DNA from: DASSUC01 sp035650075
Lineage (GTDB): Bacteria > Actinomycetota > Actinomycetes > Mycobacteriales > Micromonosporaceae
DNA: 64,000 nucleotides
Assembly (NCBI GenBank): GCA_035650075.1
Contig: DASRII010000468.1
Location: 1-64,000, forward strand
Reading direction: 5' to 3'
Part shown: one piece after another, positions 50,095 through 61,600 of the stretch
How positions within the stretch are numbered: the stretch's first letter is position 1
Layout: each line of letters begins with the position of its first letter
The notes under the pieces: model-generated
What the model was told of the DNA's origin: nothing
Database searches by the model: none
What the model saw: only the letters and a program-made list of their open reading frames with translations
Position numbers and translations under genes: made by a program

Positions 50095-53000
50095 GTGCTA
50101 TCGACTCGACGGATCGCGATCGCCGCCACGATCGGCCTGCTCGTTCAGTCGTTGGTAGGTTCCGGCCTCGCCTCAGCCGCCGGCGGCACGCCCGCGCAGG
50201 ACGAGGCCGGTGCCCTCGCGGCTGCCCATACCGGCGGCCAACGTGTCGAGCTGCTGGGTCGCCGCACGGAGACGGGTCAGGTCTTCGCCAACCCGGACGG
50301 CACCTTCACGCTCCAGGAGCACCTGCGCCCCCACTGGGTAAAGCGATCCAACGGGGTATGGGTGGACGCCGACCCCACGTTGCGACGCAGTCCGGACGGC
50401 ACGGTCTCGCCGGTGGCGACAACGGTCTCGATGACCTTCTCCGGTGGCGGCCACGCACCGATGGCGACCATGTCGAGCGCCGCCGGGACGATGTCGCTCA
50501 CCTGGCCGGCCGCCTTGCCGGTACCGGTGCTCGACGGCAACGTGGCCACCTACCCGGAGATTCTGCCCGGGGTGGATCTGCGCATCGTCGCCGACGTCGA
50601 CCGGTTCACCCACATCTTCGTGATCAAGAGTCGGGCGGCCGCGCGGAGCCCAGCCGTCCGGCGGCTCACGGTCGGGATCGACCTCGGCGGGCTGCGCCTG
50701 CGGCCCGGGGCAGGCCAGGCACTCGAAGCCGTGGATGCCAGCGGGACCGCGGTCTTCCGCGGGTTGTCGCCCTTGATGTGGGACTCGACCGACAAGGTCG
50801 CCGCGGCCAGGGGCATCGCCACCGACCCGAAGCAGGCGCCGGTGGCGGCCACCCTGTCGGGCGGCTCGCTGGTGCTCGAGCCGGACCCGGCCATGCTGGA
50901 CGATCCGAAGACGCCGTTCCCGCTCTACATCGATCCGGAGTGGACACCGGTCAGCGGCCCCAAGAGCCATTGGTCGGTGCTGCGGCAGAGCGATCCGAGC
51001 ACGTCGTACTACGACCGGAGCTCGATCGCGTCCTCCGACAGTACCTACGGCATGATGCGGGCCGGCTTCAACGACTTCGAGGGCCCGACCTACCGCGACC
51101 GCTCGGTGTGGCAGATGAACATCTCGGCGGTGCGGTACATGCACATCAACACCGCCAAGTTCGTGCTCACCCAGCAATGGTCAGGCGCTGCCTGTACGGA
51201 CGGTACCAAGCGATGGACCGATCTGCGCCACCTCAACTCGACCTTCAGTTCGTCTACCACCTGGAACACGTCGTGGAACTCGAACGGATCGGGTTGGGGC
51301 GCCACGCTGTCATCGTCGGCGGCGATCAAACGGGCCGGCTACAGCTGCAAACCGGACCGGGTGGAGTTCCCGGTGACCGCCCAGGTAGCCGCCGACGCCG
51401 CCGTCGGCAGCAACTTCCTATGGGTCGGACTGAGGGCGCGCAGCGAGACCGACAAGTACTCGTGGAAGCGGTACAAGAACGACGCGTTCGTGGAAATCAC
51501 GTACAACCGGTACCCGAACGCTCCCGCACCCGTCGCCGGCGCGGCCACCGACGGCAAGCCGTGCGCCACCGGTACCAGCCGGCCGTGGGTGACCACCGGC
51601 ACGCCGACGCTGGCAGCCAAGCACTCCGATGCCGACAACGGACAGGCGACACTGACCACGCGCTTCTACTGGTGGCCACTTGGCGGCACGCGGCCGGCGG
51701 ACACCGCGACCACCGGCGTGAAGGACTACCCCGGCTCCAACGGCGCCAACGCCACCCCGACCCTGCCGGCCGGTCAGGTGCTCGACAGCACCACGTATGT
51801 GTGGCAGGCCCGTACCTTCGACGGGATCGACTGGGGGCAGTTCTCCGCACCGTGTGAGTTCACCGCCGACACCGACCCCCCGAACAAACCGTCCTCGGTG
51901 ACCGCCGGCTTCTACAACGCCTCGACGAGTACCGGTGGGCCGGGCATCGCGGACACCTTCACCTTCAATCCGCCCGCGACCGGAGCGAACGAGGTGACCG
52001 GCTACATCTACGCCCTCGACGGCGGCATCAACCCGGCGGCCGGCGTGTCGGTCGACACCGTCGACCCGAACACGTTCGTCGGTACCGCGTCGATCGCGCC
52101 GACCCACGACGGCACCACGGCGTTGAACGTCTGGACGAAGGACCGGGCCGGCCGTCCCTCCGACGGGTACGTCACGTTCACGATGCAGGTCTCGCCCGGT
52201 GGGCTCGCGGCCGAGTACACGTTCGAGGGCGCGAGCCCGACCGCGGACGTGACCAACCACGGGAACAACCTGGCGAGCCTCCCGGCCGGAGCGACCATTG
52301 TGGACGGTCGAACGAGCTCCGCGGCCGACCCGAACAAGGCGTTGTCGTTGAACGGATCCGGCTACGCCGAGACCGCCTCCAGCCCGCTCGAGTCGGTGGC
52401 GAACGGCAGTCCGGTGAACGTCCGTACCGATGCCAACTTCACCGTCTCCGCCTGGGTCAGGATCTCCTCCGCCGGTACCGTCGACCAGACGGCGGTAGCC
52501 ATCAACGGCACCAACACCGCGGCCTTCGTGCTGGGCTACGGGTCGGAGAACAAGTGGGTCTTCCGGATGGCCGAGTCCGACCTGGCCACGCCGCAGGTAC
52601 GTAGCGCGGTGTCCAGCGCCGCCCCGACGACGAACAAGTGGACCCATCTCGCCGGCACATACGACGCCACCACCAAGAAGCTGACGTTGTACGTCGGTGG
52701 CGTTGCTCAACCCACCACCGCGACGTTGACAACCGGCTTCAACGCGACGAAGAAGCTGTCGATCGGCGCCCAGTCGATCGGCACCACCCACCCCAAGCCG
52801 CTGACCGGCGCGATCGACGATGTGCGCTTCTACAACAGCATCGTCAACCCGGTGGAGATCCAGCGGCTCGCGGCGCCCCGCAAGCCCGTGGTCACCGTTC
52901 TTTCCGCTGTACCGGTTCCCGTGGGTACCGGTCCGCAGGTGAAGTTCGACTCACTGGGCGACACGAACGTGACGGTCTTCCGGCACAGCCTGAACTTCCC

Positions 53001-55629
53001 GCTGCCCAACCTGACCAACAACGCGGTCGGCGGCGCCTACACGCACACGTACCCGGCCGTGACCACCGCTAGTACGCAGACGATCCGAGCCCGGGCACAG
53101 GACGCCAACAACCTGCAGAGCGACCTGGTGACGGTCACCGTCCAGTCCATCGCCAGCACGGTGTCGCTGACCGGCGTGATTACCGATGCGGCGGGCAACC
53201 CGATCCCCGGTGCCGCCGTATCGCTGAACCCCGGCGGTCTCACCACGACCAGTGCCGCGAACGGCTCGTACTCGTTCACCGGCTTCACGGCGGGTACCTA
53301 CACGGTGTCCGCGGTGGCTGGAAACCGTTGCGCGGTAACCGGAAACACCGACGTAGCCGTCAACGGCGCGACAACGGTGAACCTGGCGCTGGTCGCGCAG
53401 GTCCGCGACGCGTTCGGGTACAGCTGCGGCGACGGTACCGGCGGCTACACGAACGCGACCACGCTGCTGCCCATCTCGGGAGACGAGGGCATCACGCAGG
53501 TGTCGCTGCCGTTCACCATGCCGTTCTACGGCCAGCCGACCACGGCCGTATGGGTCGACGTGAACGGCCTGGTGCTGGCGGCCAACCAGACCCATCCGCA
53601 CGCGGACGACGCCGCCGCGCTGCCGAACCCGTCCGCTCCGAACAGCGTCATCGCACCGTACTGGGCCGACCTGGAAATCGACTCGAGCTCGGGTGTCTAC
53701 ACGCTCGCGAGCGGAAGCGCGCCCAACCGCTCGTTCACCATCGAGTGGCGCAACGTCTTCCCGCACGGCGACCCGGCGCACAGGTTCGGCTTCGAGACGG
53801 TACTCCGCGAGAACGGCGCCATCAGCTTCGCGTACACCGGAATCGGCGATCCGGTCGAGGCCGGCGCGAACGCGGTCGTCGGCATCGAAAGCCAGGGCGG
53901 GTACGCCGGCCTGACCTACCTCGCCGACGAAGCGGCGCTGATCAGCGGCGGCTCGGTCACGTACTCCTACCCGACCAACCCCGGTACCCTGCCCAGCGCG
54001 ACCATCAGCGGCACGGTGACCGCCGGCGGTGCGGCCGCGGCCGGAACGGTCGTGATCCTCGACCCGATCGGGCTGAGCACGGTCACCGACGCGACCGGTA
54101 GCTACCGCTTCGACGCGCTGGCCGACGGCGCCTACCACATCACCGCGCAGACCTGTGCCGAGTCGGCATCTGCCGACGTCACGATCGCGGGCGGCTCGGT
54201 GGTCAGCAACCTGGCCATCGCTCAGGGCCTCGACGCATTCGGCTACGTGTGCAGTGTCGCCTCGGCGCCGTGGATCCCCGCCGACACCACGGTCCTGCCG
54301 CTGTCCGGCGACGACCAGAGAATCCCCGTCACACTGCCGTTCGCGGTGCCCTTCTACGGACAGAGCATCAGCAACGTGTGGGTGGAGACCAACGGGATCG
54401 TCTATTTCACCCAGCCCGTCGGCACGTACCCGGACAACCCGGCGCTGCCGACGGCCGAGCCCACCGGATTCGTCGCTCCACTGTGGGACGACCTCGTCAT
54501 CGGAGCCACCGGTAGCGTGCGGACCACGACCATCGGTACCGCGCCGAACCGGCAGGTGGTCCTCGAGTGGCGTAACGCCTCGTTCTTCACCGACTCCACG
54601 ACGTTCGTCAGCTTCGAGGTGTTGTTGAGTGAGAACGGCAAAGTCACCTTCAACTACCTGGGCCTGACCAACGATCTGGGCCGCGGGGCCGCCGCGACGG
54701 TCGGCATCGAAGGTACCGACGGCACCTCGTACCTGTCGTATCTGCACGACGAGCCGAAGCTGTTGGATGGCGAGGCTGTCACGTTCACCTATCCGGGTAC
54801 TCAGGGCGTGGGCCTGGCCACGCTGTCGGGTGCGGTGACGGTCGGGGGCGCCGGCGTTGCCGCCCCACTGACCGTGCTGCTCGCTCCGAGTGGACTGCGA
54901 ACGGTCACGGACACCCTGGGTCGGTACCAGTTCGTCGGCCTGATGCCCGGCACCTACACGGTGACCGCGTACCACTGCGGCAGGTCGGCGGCTTCGGCGC
55001 CGACGGCGGTCAACACCGATGTCACCGTGCCGACGCTGAACATCGCGGCCGCCACGGGATCGTCCGGCAACTACAGCTGCGCCGAAAACACGGCCGCTTT
55101 CGTACCGGGTGACACGCAGGTGGTCCTGAGCGGCGACGACGTCGGTGTCACGGTCACCACGCCGTTCCCCATCACCGTGTACGGCACGACGAGCAGCACC
55201 CTCTGGTTGAGCAGCAACGGAACCGCGCACCCGGCCGACCCGGGCACCTGGGTGCCCGACCGGACGGCGTTCCCCGACGCGGCCGCGCCGAACAGCGTCG
55301 TGGCCCCGTTCTGGGACGACCTGATGCTCACCGGCTCGGCCAGCATCTTCACCAAGACGACCGGTACGGCGCCGAACCGCCAGTTCGTCGTCGAGTGGCG
55401 CGATCCATCGTTCTGGAGCGACTCGACCAGCCATGTGACCTTCGAGGTCGTGTTCTCGGAGAACGGCCAGATCTCCTATCGCTACGGCACCTCGAGCAAC
55501 CCCCTGGCACAGGGCTCCACCGCCTGTGTCGGCTTGGAGAACGCCACCGGCACGGTCGGCTTCACGTACGGATGCTCCGTGCCTGTGCTCGTCAGTGGTC
55601 GCGCCATCACCTTCACGCCGGTCGCCTGA
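50095..55629 (+). CDS. Giant secreted LamG protein with three tandem beta-sandwich repeats
   Basis: 1844 residues. The signal peptide is RRIAIAATIGLLVQSLVGSG followed by LASA. A DNRLRE-type module spans about 280-470, Ig/Fn3-like segments follow, then a LamG domain (about 702-920, with GAIDDVRFYNSIVNPVEIQR at its end). The C-terminal 820 residues are three tandem units, each a carboxypeptidase-regulatory-like beta domain (SLTGVITDAAGNPIPGAAVS, SGTVTAGGAAAAGTVVILDP, SGAVTVGGAGVAAPLTVLLA) plus a nidogen-like sandwich ending in a VGIE-type strand. No enzyme domain is seen; an adhesive or surface-sheath role is inferred. It starts with GGGAGGG upstream of GTG 50095 and is followed 25 bp later by Rhs 2. 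Confidence 0.9.
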   Translation: MLSTRRIAIAATIGLLVQSLVGSGLASAAGGTPAQDEAGALAAAHTGGQRVELLGRRTETGQVFANPDGTFTLQEHLRPHWVKRSNGVWVDADPTLRRSPDGTVSPVATTVSMTFSGGGHAPMATMSSAAGTMSLTWPAALPVPVLDGNVATYPEILPGVDLRIVADVDRFTHIFVIKSRAAARSPAVRRLTVGIDLGGLRLRPGAGQALEAVDASGTAVFRGLSPLMWDSTDKVAAARGIATDPKQAPVAATLSGGSLVLEPDPAMLDDPKTPFPLYIDPEWTPVSGPKSHWSVLRQSDPSTSYYDRSSIASSDSTYGMMRAGFNDFEGPTYRDRSVWQMNISAVRYMHINTAKFVLTQQWSGAACTDGTKRWTDLRHLNSTFSSSTTWNTSWNSNGSGWGATLSSSAAIKRAGYSCKPDRVEFPVTAQVAADAAVGSNFLWVGLRARSETDKYSWKRYKNDAFVEITYNRYPNAPAPVAGAATDGKPCATGTSRPWVTTGTPTLAAKHSDADNGQATLTTRFYWWPLGGTRPADTATTGVKDYPGSNGANATPTLPAGQVLDSTTYVWQARTFDGIDWGQFSAPCEFTADTDPPNKPSSVTAGFYNASTSTGGPGIADTFTFNPPATGANEVTGYIYALDGGINPAAGVSVDTVDPNTFVGTASIAPTHDGTTALNVWTKDRAGRPSDGYVTFTMQVSPGGLAAEYTFEGASPTADVTNHGNNLASLPAGATIVDGRTSSAADPNKALSLNGSGYAETASSPLESVANGSPVNVRTDANFTVSAWVRISSAGTVDQTAVAINGTNTAAFVLGYGSENKWVFRMAESDLATPQVRSAVSSAAPTTNKWTHLAGTYDATTKKLTLYVGGVAQPTTATLTTGFNATKKLSIGAQSIGTTHPKPLTGAIDDVRFYNSIVNPVEIQRLAAPRKPVVTVLSAVPVPVGTGPQVKFDSLGDTNVTVFRHSLNFPLPNLTNNAVGGAYTHTYPAVTTASTQTIRARAQDANNLQSDLVTVTVQSIASTVSLTGVITDAAGNPIPGAAVSLNPGGLTTTSAANGSYSFTGFTAGTYTVSAVAGNRCAVTGNTDVAVNGATTVNLALVAQVRDAFGYSCGDGTGGYTNATTLLPISGDEGITQVSLPFTMPFYGQPTTAVWVDVNGLVLAANQTHPHADDAAALPNPSAPNSVIAPYWADLEIDSSSGVYTLASGSAPNRSFTIEWRNVFPHGDPAHRFGFETVLRENGAISFAYTGIGDPVEAGANAVVGIESQGGYAGLTYLADEAALISGGSVTYSYPTNPGTLPSATISGTVTAGGAAAAGTVVILDPIGLSTVTDATGSYRFDALADGAYHITAQTCAESASADVTIAGGSVVSNLAIAQGLDAFGYVCSVASAPWIPADTTVLPLSGDDQRIPVTLPFAVPFYGQSISNVWVETNGIVYFTQPVGTYPDNPALPTAEPTGFVAPLWDDLVIGATGSVRTTTIGTAPNRQVVLEWRNASFFTDSTTFVSFEVLLSENGKVTFNYLGLTNDLGRGAAATVGIEGTDGTSYLSYLHDEPKLLDGEAVTFTYPGTQGVGLATLSGAVTVGGAGVAAPLTVLLAPSGLRTVTDTLGRYQFVGLMPGTYTVTAYHCGRSAASAPTAVNTDVTVPTLNIAAATGSSGNYSCAENTAAFVPGDTQVVLSGDDVGVTVTTPFPITVYGTTSSTLWLSSNGTAHPADPGTWVPDRTAFPDAAAPNSVVAPFWDDLMLTGSASIFTKTTGTAPNRQFVVEWRDPSFWSDSTSHVTFEVVFSENGQISYRYGTSSNPLAQGSTACVGLENATGTVGFTYGCSVPVLVSGRAITFTPVA
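53161..55626 (+). repeat. Three tandem ~820-bp protein-coding repeat units
   Basis: Units start near 53161, 54000 and 54812. Each has a carboxypeptidase-regulatory-like half (SGxVTxGG...DxxGxYxFxGLxxGTYxV) and a nidogen-like half (SGDD...PFYG...WVxTNG...APNRxFxxEWRN...FExxLxENGxIxFxY). Divergence between units is high, so this is ancient duplication rather than recent DNA repeat. Confidence 0.8.
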
Positions 55630-55654
55630 CGGCACATCACGGGAGGACAAGCAG

Positions 55655-58600
55655 ATGAGACTCGTAACCGCCGCGGTTGTACCGGTGTTGGTTTTCAGCG
55701 GCCTGACCGTGCCGGCCAGTGCGGCCACGCCGCAGCCGTACCGGCCCGCTCCGCCCCAGACGATTCCAGCGGTAGCGACCCGTGATGTCCCTCCGGTCGC
55801 GGTAGCGGCGCCGCGTCCGGCGGCCGAACCCAGCCGGCCTGCCCCCGTCTGGCCGGCGGCCGGCGTCGCCCAGGTGACGCTGGCGGCGACCGGCGTCCGC
55901 GAACTCGGCGAGGCAGCGCCGCTGGTCCAGGCCGGCAGCCTGCCCGTGTCCGTGAGTCGGGGCGCCGGATCGCCGGGCCGGGCCACGGTGACGGTTTTCG
56001 ACCGCGCCCGCGCCAGGGCGGTCGGTGTCGATGGCCTGATGGCGCGGGTGGCGTCGGCCGACGGTACCGGGCTCACCGGCGACGTGGGAATCTCCATCGG
56101 ATACGGCTCGTTCGCCACCGCGTACGGCGCCGACTGGGCCACCCGGCTGCGCCTCGCGACGCTACCGGACTGTGCGTTGACCACGCCCGGCCGCCCCGAG
56201 TGTGCGGCAAAGCCACTTGCCTCCCGCAACGACGTCACGACCCAAACGGTCTCGGCGACGGTACCGGTGGGCGCGTTGGTGGTCACCCTTGCCGCGTCCT
56301 CGGGCGGCGCCGGCGACTACACGGCAACGAGACTCCAGACGTCGTCCACCTGGGGGTCCGGAGGAAACTCGGGCAACTTCTCGTGGTCGTACCCCATGCG
56401 GGTGCCACCGTCGGTCGGTGGCCCGGCACCGGCAGTGTCGCTGGCGTATTCCTCGCAGAGCGTCGACGGCATGACCGCGGCCAACAACAACCAGCCCGGC
56501 TGGGCCGGTGGCGGGTTCGAGTTGGCGCCCGGCGGCTCCATCGAGCGGCGCTACAAGCCGTGCAACGACGACAAAGCCAACGGCAACAACGCATCGCTCG
56601 ACACCGGCGACCTGTGCTGGGCTACCGACAACGCCATGCTGTCGCTGGCCGGGCACTCCGGCGGTCTGATCTACAACGCGACCGAACAGCGCTGGCACCT
56701 ACGCGGCGACGACGGTACCCGCATCGAGCGGCGCACCGGCGCGACCAACGGCGACGACAACGGCGAGTGGTGGGTGGTCACGACGACCGATGGTACGCAG
56801 TACTGGTTCGGCCGCAACCGCCTGCCCGGCTGGAACGCGACCGTCGGAGACACCGCATCGACCTGGACCGTGCCGGTCTACGGCAACCACACCGGAGAGC
56901 CGTGCAACGCCGCGACGTACCCGGCGTCGAGCTGCCCCCAGGCATGGCGGTGGAATCTCGACTACGTCATCGACATGAACGGCAACAGCATGTCGTTGTG
57001 GTACGGAACCGACATCAACAAATACGCCGCCAACAAGGACACGGCGCACCCGGTCACCTACGTACGGGACGGTTGGCTGAAGAAAGTCGAATACGGCACC
57101 CGTTCCACCAAGGATCTGGCCACCGACCCAACACAGAGCACGGCCGCGGACTCCATCATGACGACCGCCGCCCCCATGGAGGTCGAGTTCGTCCCCGACA
57201 ACCGGTGCCTGTCCGGGTGCACGACGCACGACGCGGCGCACTGGCCGGACGTGCCGTGGGATCAGGAGTGTCTCGGTACGACCTGTCTGGTCGCCAGCCC
57301 GACGTTCTGGACCACCAAGCGGCTGAAGCAGGTCATCACCAAGGTGCGGAACGGCGGGTCGTACCGGGCCGTGGAGACGTGGACGCTGACGCACTCGTAC
57401 CCGAACCCCGGTGACGGTACGCGGGCCGGCCTGGAGCTCGACCGGATCGCCCACGCGGGTGGCGCGGACACGGTACCCGACATCACGTTCGCCTATGTGC
57501 AGAAGAACAACCGGGTCGACCCGGTCGCGGCCGACTCGTTGCCACCGATGAACTGGTTCCGCGTCAACAAAATCACCACCGAGACCGGCGCCACCATCTC
57601 GGTGACATACTCCGAAGTGGACTGTGTCAAGGGTACGAAGATGCCCAACGCGTCGGCTCTGGAAAACAACACGTACCGCTGCTACCCGGTGCGCTGGAAG
57701 CAGCCCGGGGCCAGCAGCTCGAAACTCGAGTTCTTCCACAAGTACGTGGTGATGGTGGTGCGCGAGGCCGACATGACCGGCGGAACACCGCCCTTCGGCA
57801 GCCCCGAGGTCGAGACCACGTACACCTACCCGACCGACGCGGCCGCGTGGCACTACACCGACGACGACGGCCTGATAAAGGACGAGAACAAGACATGGTC
57901 GGTGTGGCGCGGCTACGCGATGGTCGAGAAGACGGTCGGCAAGGCCGGTACCGGTGATGCCCGGCAGTACACGAAGACGTCGTACTACCGCGGTATGCAC
58001 GGCGACCATCTCCCGTCGGGCACCCGCCCGGCCGTGTTGATCGCGGTCGACATGAACGGCGACGGTGACACCGCAGACGCGGGTGTCGACGTACCGGCGA
58101 TCAACGACGAGGACGCGTTCGCCGGAATGATCCGCACGGCGGTGACATACAACGGCCCGGGTGGCGCGGAAGTGTCATCGGAGGTCAATCAGGCATGGAT
58201 GTCGGCGCCGACCGCGAGCCGTACCATCGGCGGAGTCACGGTCCACGCGCGCTTCGTCGACATGCAGGAGCGCCACGCGCGGATTGCTCTGGACCACGCG
58301 CCGGGCTGGCGTACCACGTCCAGCCGGGCGACGTTCGACGGCTATGGGATGCCGACGCAGGTCGACGACTTCGGCGACGACTCGACTCCGGCCGACAACC
58401 AGTGCCGGACCATGGCGTTCACCCGCAACACGTCGGCCTGGATCCTGTCGACCGTCATGGAAGAGAACGTGTTCGCGCTGTCGTGCGCGGGCGCGAGCAA
58501 CCCGGCGACACTCGTCGAGGCCGACCTGGTCAGCAACGTCCGCACGAGTTACGACGCCCTCGCATGGGGGACCGCACCGGTGAAGGGCATGGCCACCCGG

Positions 58601-61600
58601 GTGGCAGCGGCTACGGCGTGGAGCGCTGGCAGCCCGACCGATCAGGCCGTCACCAGGTTGGTCTACGATGCCCAGGGTCGAGTGATCGAGTCGTACGACG
58701 CGCTCGACCGCAAGACAACCACCGCGTACACGCCGGCCACGGGTGGGCCGCTGACCCAGACGGTGGAGACCACGCCGAGCCCGTTCCTGTTCACCACCAC
58801 GACCATCATCGATCCGGCGTACGGACTTCCGACGAGCGTGGTCGACGTCAACGGCAAGCGGACCGAAACCGCGTACGACGGCTTCGGCCGCGCCACCGCC
58901 TTCTGGCTACCCGGTCGCGACAAGGGCACCGAGACGGCCAACGTGTCGTTCGGCTACAAGATCTACAACAACAAACCGTCGGCGGTGATCAGCAATTGGC
59001 TCAACGCGGTCGGCGGTTACACCACCGCGTACACGCTGTTCGACGGTCTGCTGCGGGATCGGCAGACGCAGGTCCCGTCCCCGGCCGGTGGTCGCATCGT
59101 GTCAGACACCTTCTACGACACGGCGGGCCGGGTGCTGCGAACCTACGGCAGCTACTACGACGACCGCGGTGGGCCGGGCGAGGCTCTGGTGAGCCCGACC
59201 GACCGGCACGACGTACCAACCCAGAACTACAACGTCTACGACGGCGTAGGCCGGGTGACGGACGCGATCTTCGATCCGTACAACAATGGTGAGCGCTGGC
59301 GCACCCACACGGTCTACACCGGCGACCGGACCGATGTGACGCCGCCGGCCGGAGGCACCGTGACGTCGACGTTCCACGACGCGCGGGGCAACACGACCGC
59401 GTTGTGGCAGTACGGCTACCCGACGGCGACCGACAAGGTCAGCACGACGTACACCGTCGACCGGCGCAACCGTCCACTGCGGACCACCGACGCGGCGGGA
59501 AACTATTGGGAGTACACCTACTGGCTCTCCGGTGACGTGAAGGCGGTGCGGGACCCCGATTCCGGTACCGTCACCAAGGTCTACGACAAGGCGGGGCAGC
59601 TGACGTCGACCACCGACGCGGCCGGTACCACGCTGGCGTACACGTACGACAACATGGGCCGGAAGACCGCCGTGTACCAAGGGTCGGTGGCGGCGGCCAA
59701 CATGCGGGCGAGCTGGGCCTACGACACCGCGCTCTTCGACGGTACGGCGGCACCGGTGAAGGGTCGCCCAGCATCGTCGACGCGGTGGACCAATAACGGA
59801 ACGACCGGCTACACCAACGCGGTATCGGGCTACGACAGCGGGTACCGCCCGACCGGTACGACCGTCACGATCCCGGCCAGCGAGACCGGCCTGGGTGGCA
59901 GTTACACCTACTACAACACCTACCGGGTGGACGGCAGCCCCGAGTCCGTAGTCCTCCCGAGCGGTGGCTCCGACCTGCCCGACGAGGCGGTCACCATCGG
60001 CTACGAGCCGACGCTCGGCCTGCCCTACAACCTCACCTCCATCGACAACATCGGCGAGTCGAGCCTCGTCTCGGCGACTGTCTACGATGCACTGTCACGA
60101 CCGAGCCAGTACACGCTCTATCGAGGCATGTTCTCCGGTACCGGATCCCGGGTGTGGTTGTCGTACACGCGTGAGCTGGACACCGGCCGGCTCACGGGAA
60201 TCAGCACCAGCAAGGAGACCGGTACGCCGAATGTCGTGTCGAATCTGAACTACACGTTCGACAACGCCGGCAACATCACCAAGGTGGCCGACACGGTGAC
60301 CGGTGACAACCAATGCCTCGCTCACGACGCGTTGCGCCGGCTGACCGAGGCCTGGACGCCGGCGACCGCACCATGCACCACCGCACCGTCGACCGCAAAC
60401 CTCGGCGGGCCGGGCAAGTACTGGACCACCTGGTCGATCGACGCGGTGGGCAACCGGACCCAGCAGGTCGGGCACCCGACAGTGGTCGGTGGGCCGACCA
60501 ACACGACGACGTACACCTATCCGGCGGCCGGTGCCACCCAACCGCACACGGTCACGGCGACCGCGGGTGCAACCGTCGGCGCATACAGATACGACGCCAA
60601 CGGCAACACGACCTGCCGGCCGGCGACCGCGTCGAACACGTGCCCGACTGGTACCGGCAGCCAGGTGTTGACCTGGGATCCGGAAGGACACCTGGCCACC
60701 AGTCAGGACTCGACCGGCACCACAAGCTACGTGTACGACGCCGATGGCAACCGTCTACTGCGTACCGATCCGACCGGCAAGACGCTCTACCTACCGAACC
60801 AGGAGATCCGGGCCAGCAACGGTAACAGCACATTGCGCGGCACGCGGTACTACAGCTTCAACGGGGTGGCGATCGCCAGCCGCACCGCCACCGGGTTGTC
60901 GTGGCTGGCCGACGACCACCAGGGCACCGCGTACATCGCCATCGCGGAAGGCACGCAGGCGGTGACGATCCGGCGGCAGACGCCTTTCGGGGCGCCGCGC
61001 GGGACGGTACCGCAGTGGGTCGACAGCAAGGGGTTCGTGGGTGGAACGGTGGACAACACCGGCCTGACCCATCTGGGCGCCCGCGAGTACGACCCGGCCC
61101 TGGGTAAGTTCGTCAGCGTCGATCCGGTGTTCGACCGAACCGACCCGCAGTCGATGAACAACTTCGCATACTCGGGCAACAGTCCGGTCACGTTCACCGA
61201 TCCCGCCGGCACGATGCGGTGCATTCACCACGAGGAGTGCGACGAGTACGGCGCCTCGCCGAACCCCCCACAGAAGCCGCAGCAGCCACCGAAGACGCTG
61301 CACTGTGGCGATCCGGGTTTCGTCGGGCCATGCCCCGGTCACGCCCCGAGGTGTGGCGACGCGAAATTCGTCGGACCTTGCCCCACTCAGGCGCCGAAGT
61401 GCGGTGACCCACACTTCGTCGGTCCCTGTCCAACGGTTCACAAGCCACACACAGAGAAGCATTCAGACAAGCCACACCGCAAGCTTTCCCTGATGCAGAG
61501 GTTCACGGTCGGGGCGGTCACCTTTGTCATTCATACCGGAATTCAATATACGTGCATGGGCCTCATCACCACATACACCGGCCCTCTCAGCGGCGCGATT

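Noticed and set aside
52951..56286. 1111-residue open frame on the minus strand
   Set aside because: It is antisense to two well-supported secreted-protein genes, is rich in Arg/Val/Gly low-complexity runs and shows no domain; a shadow of high-GC codon use.
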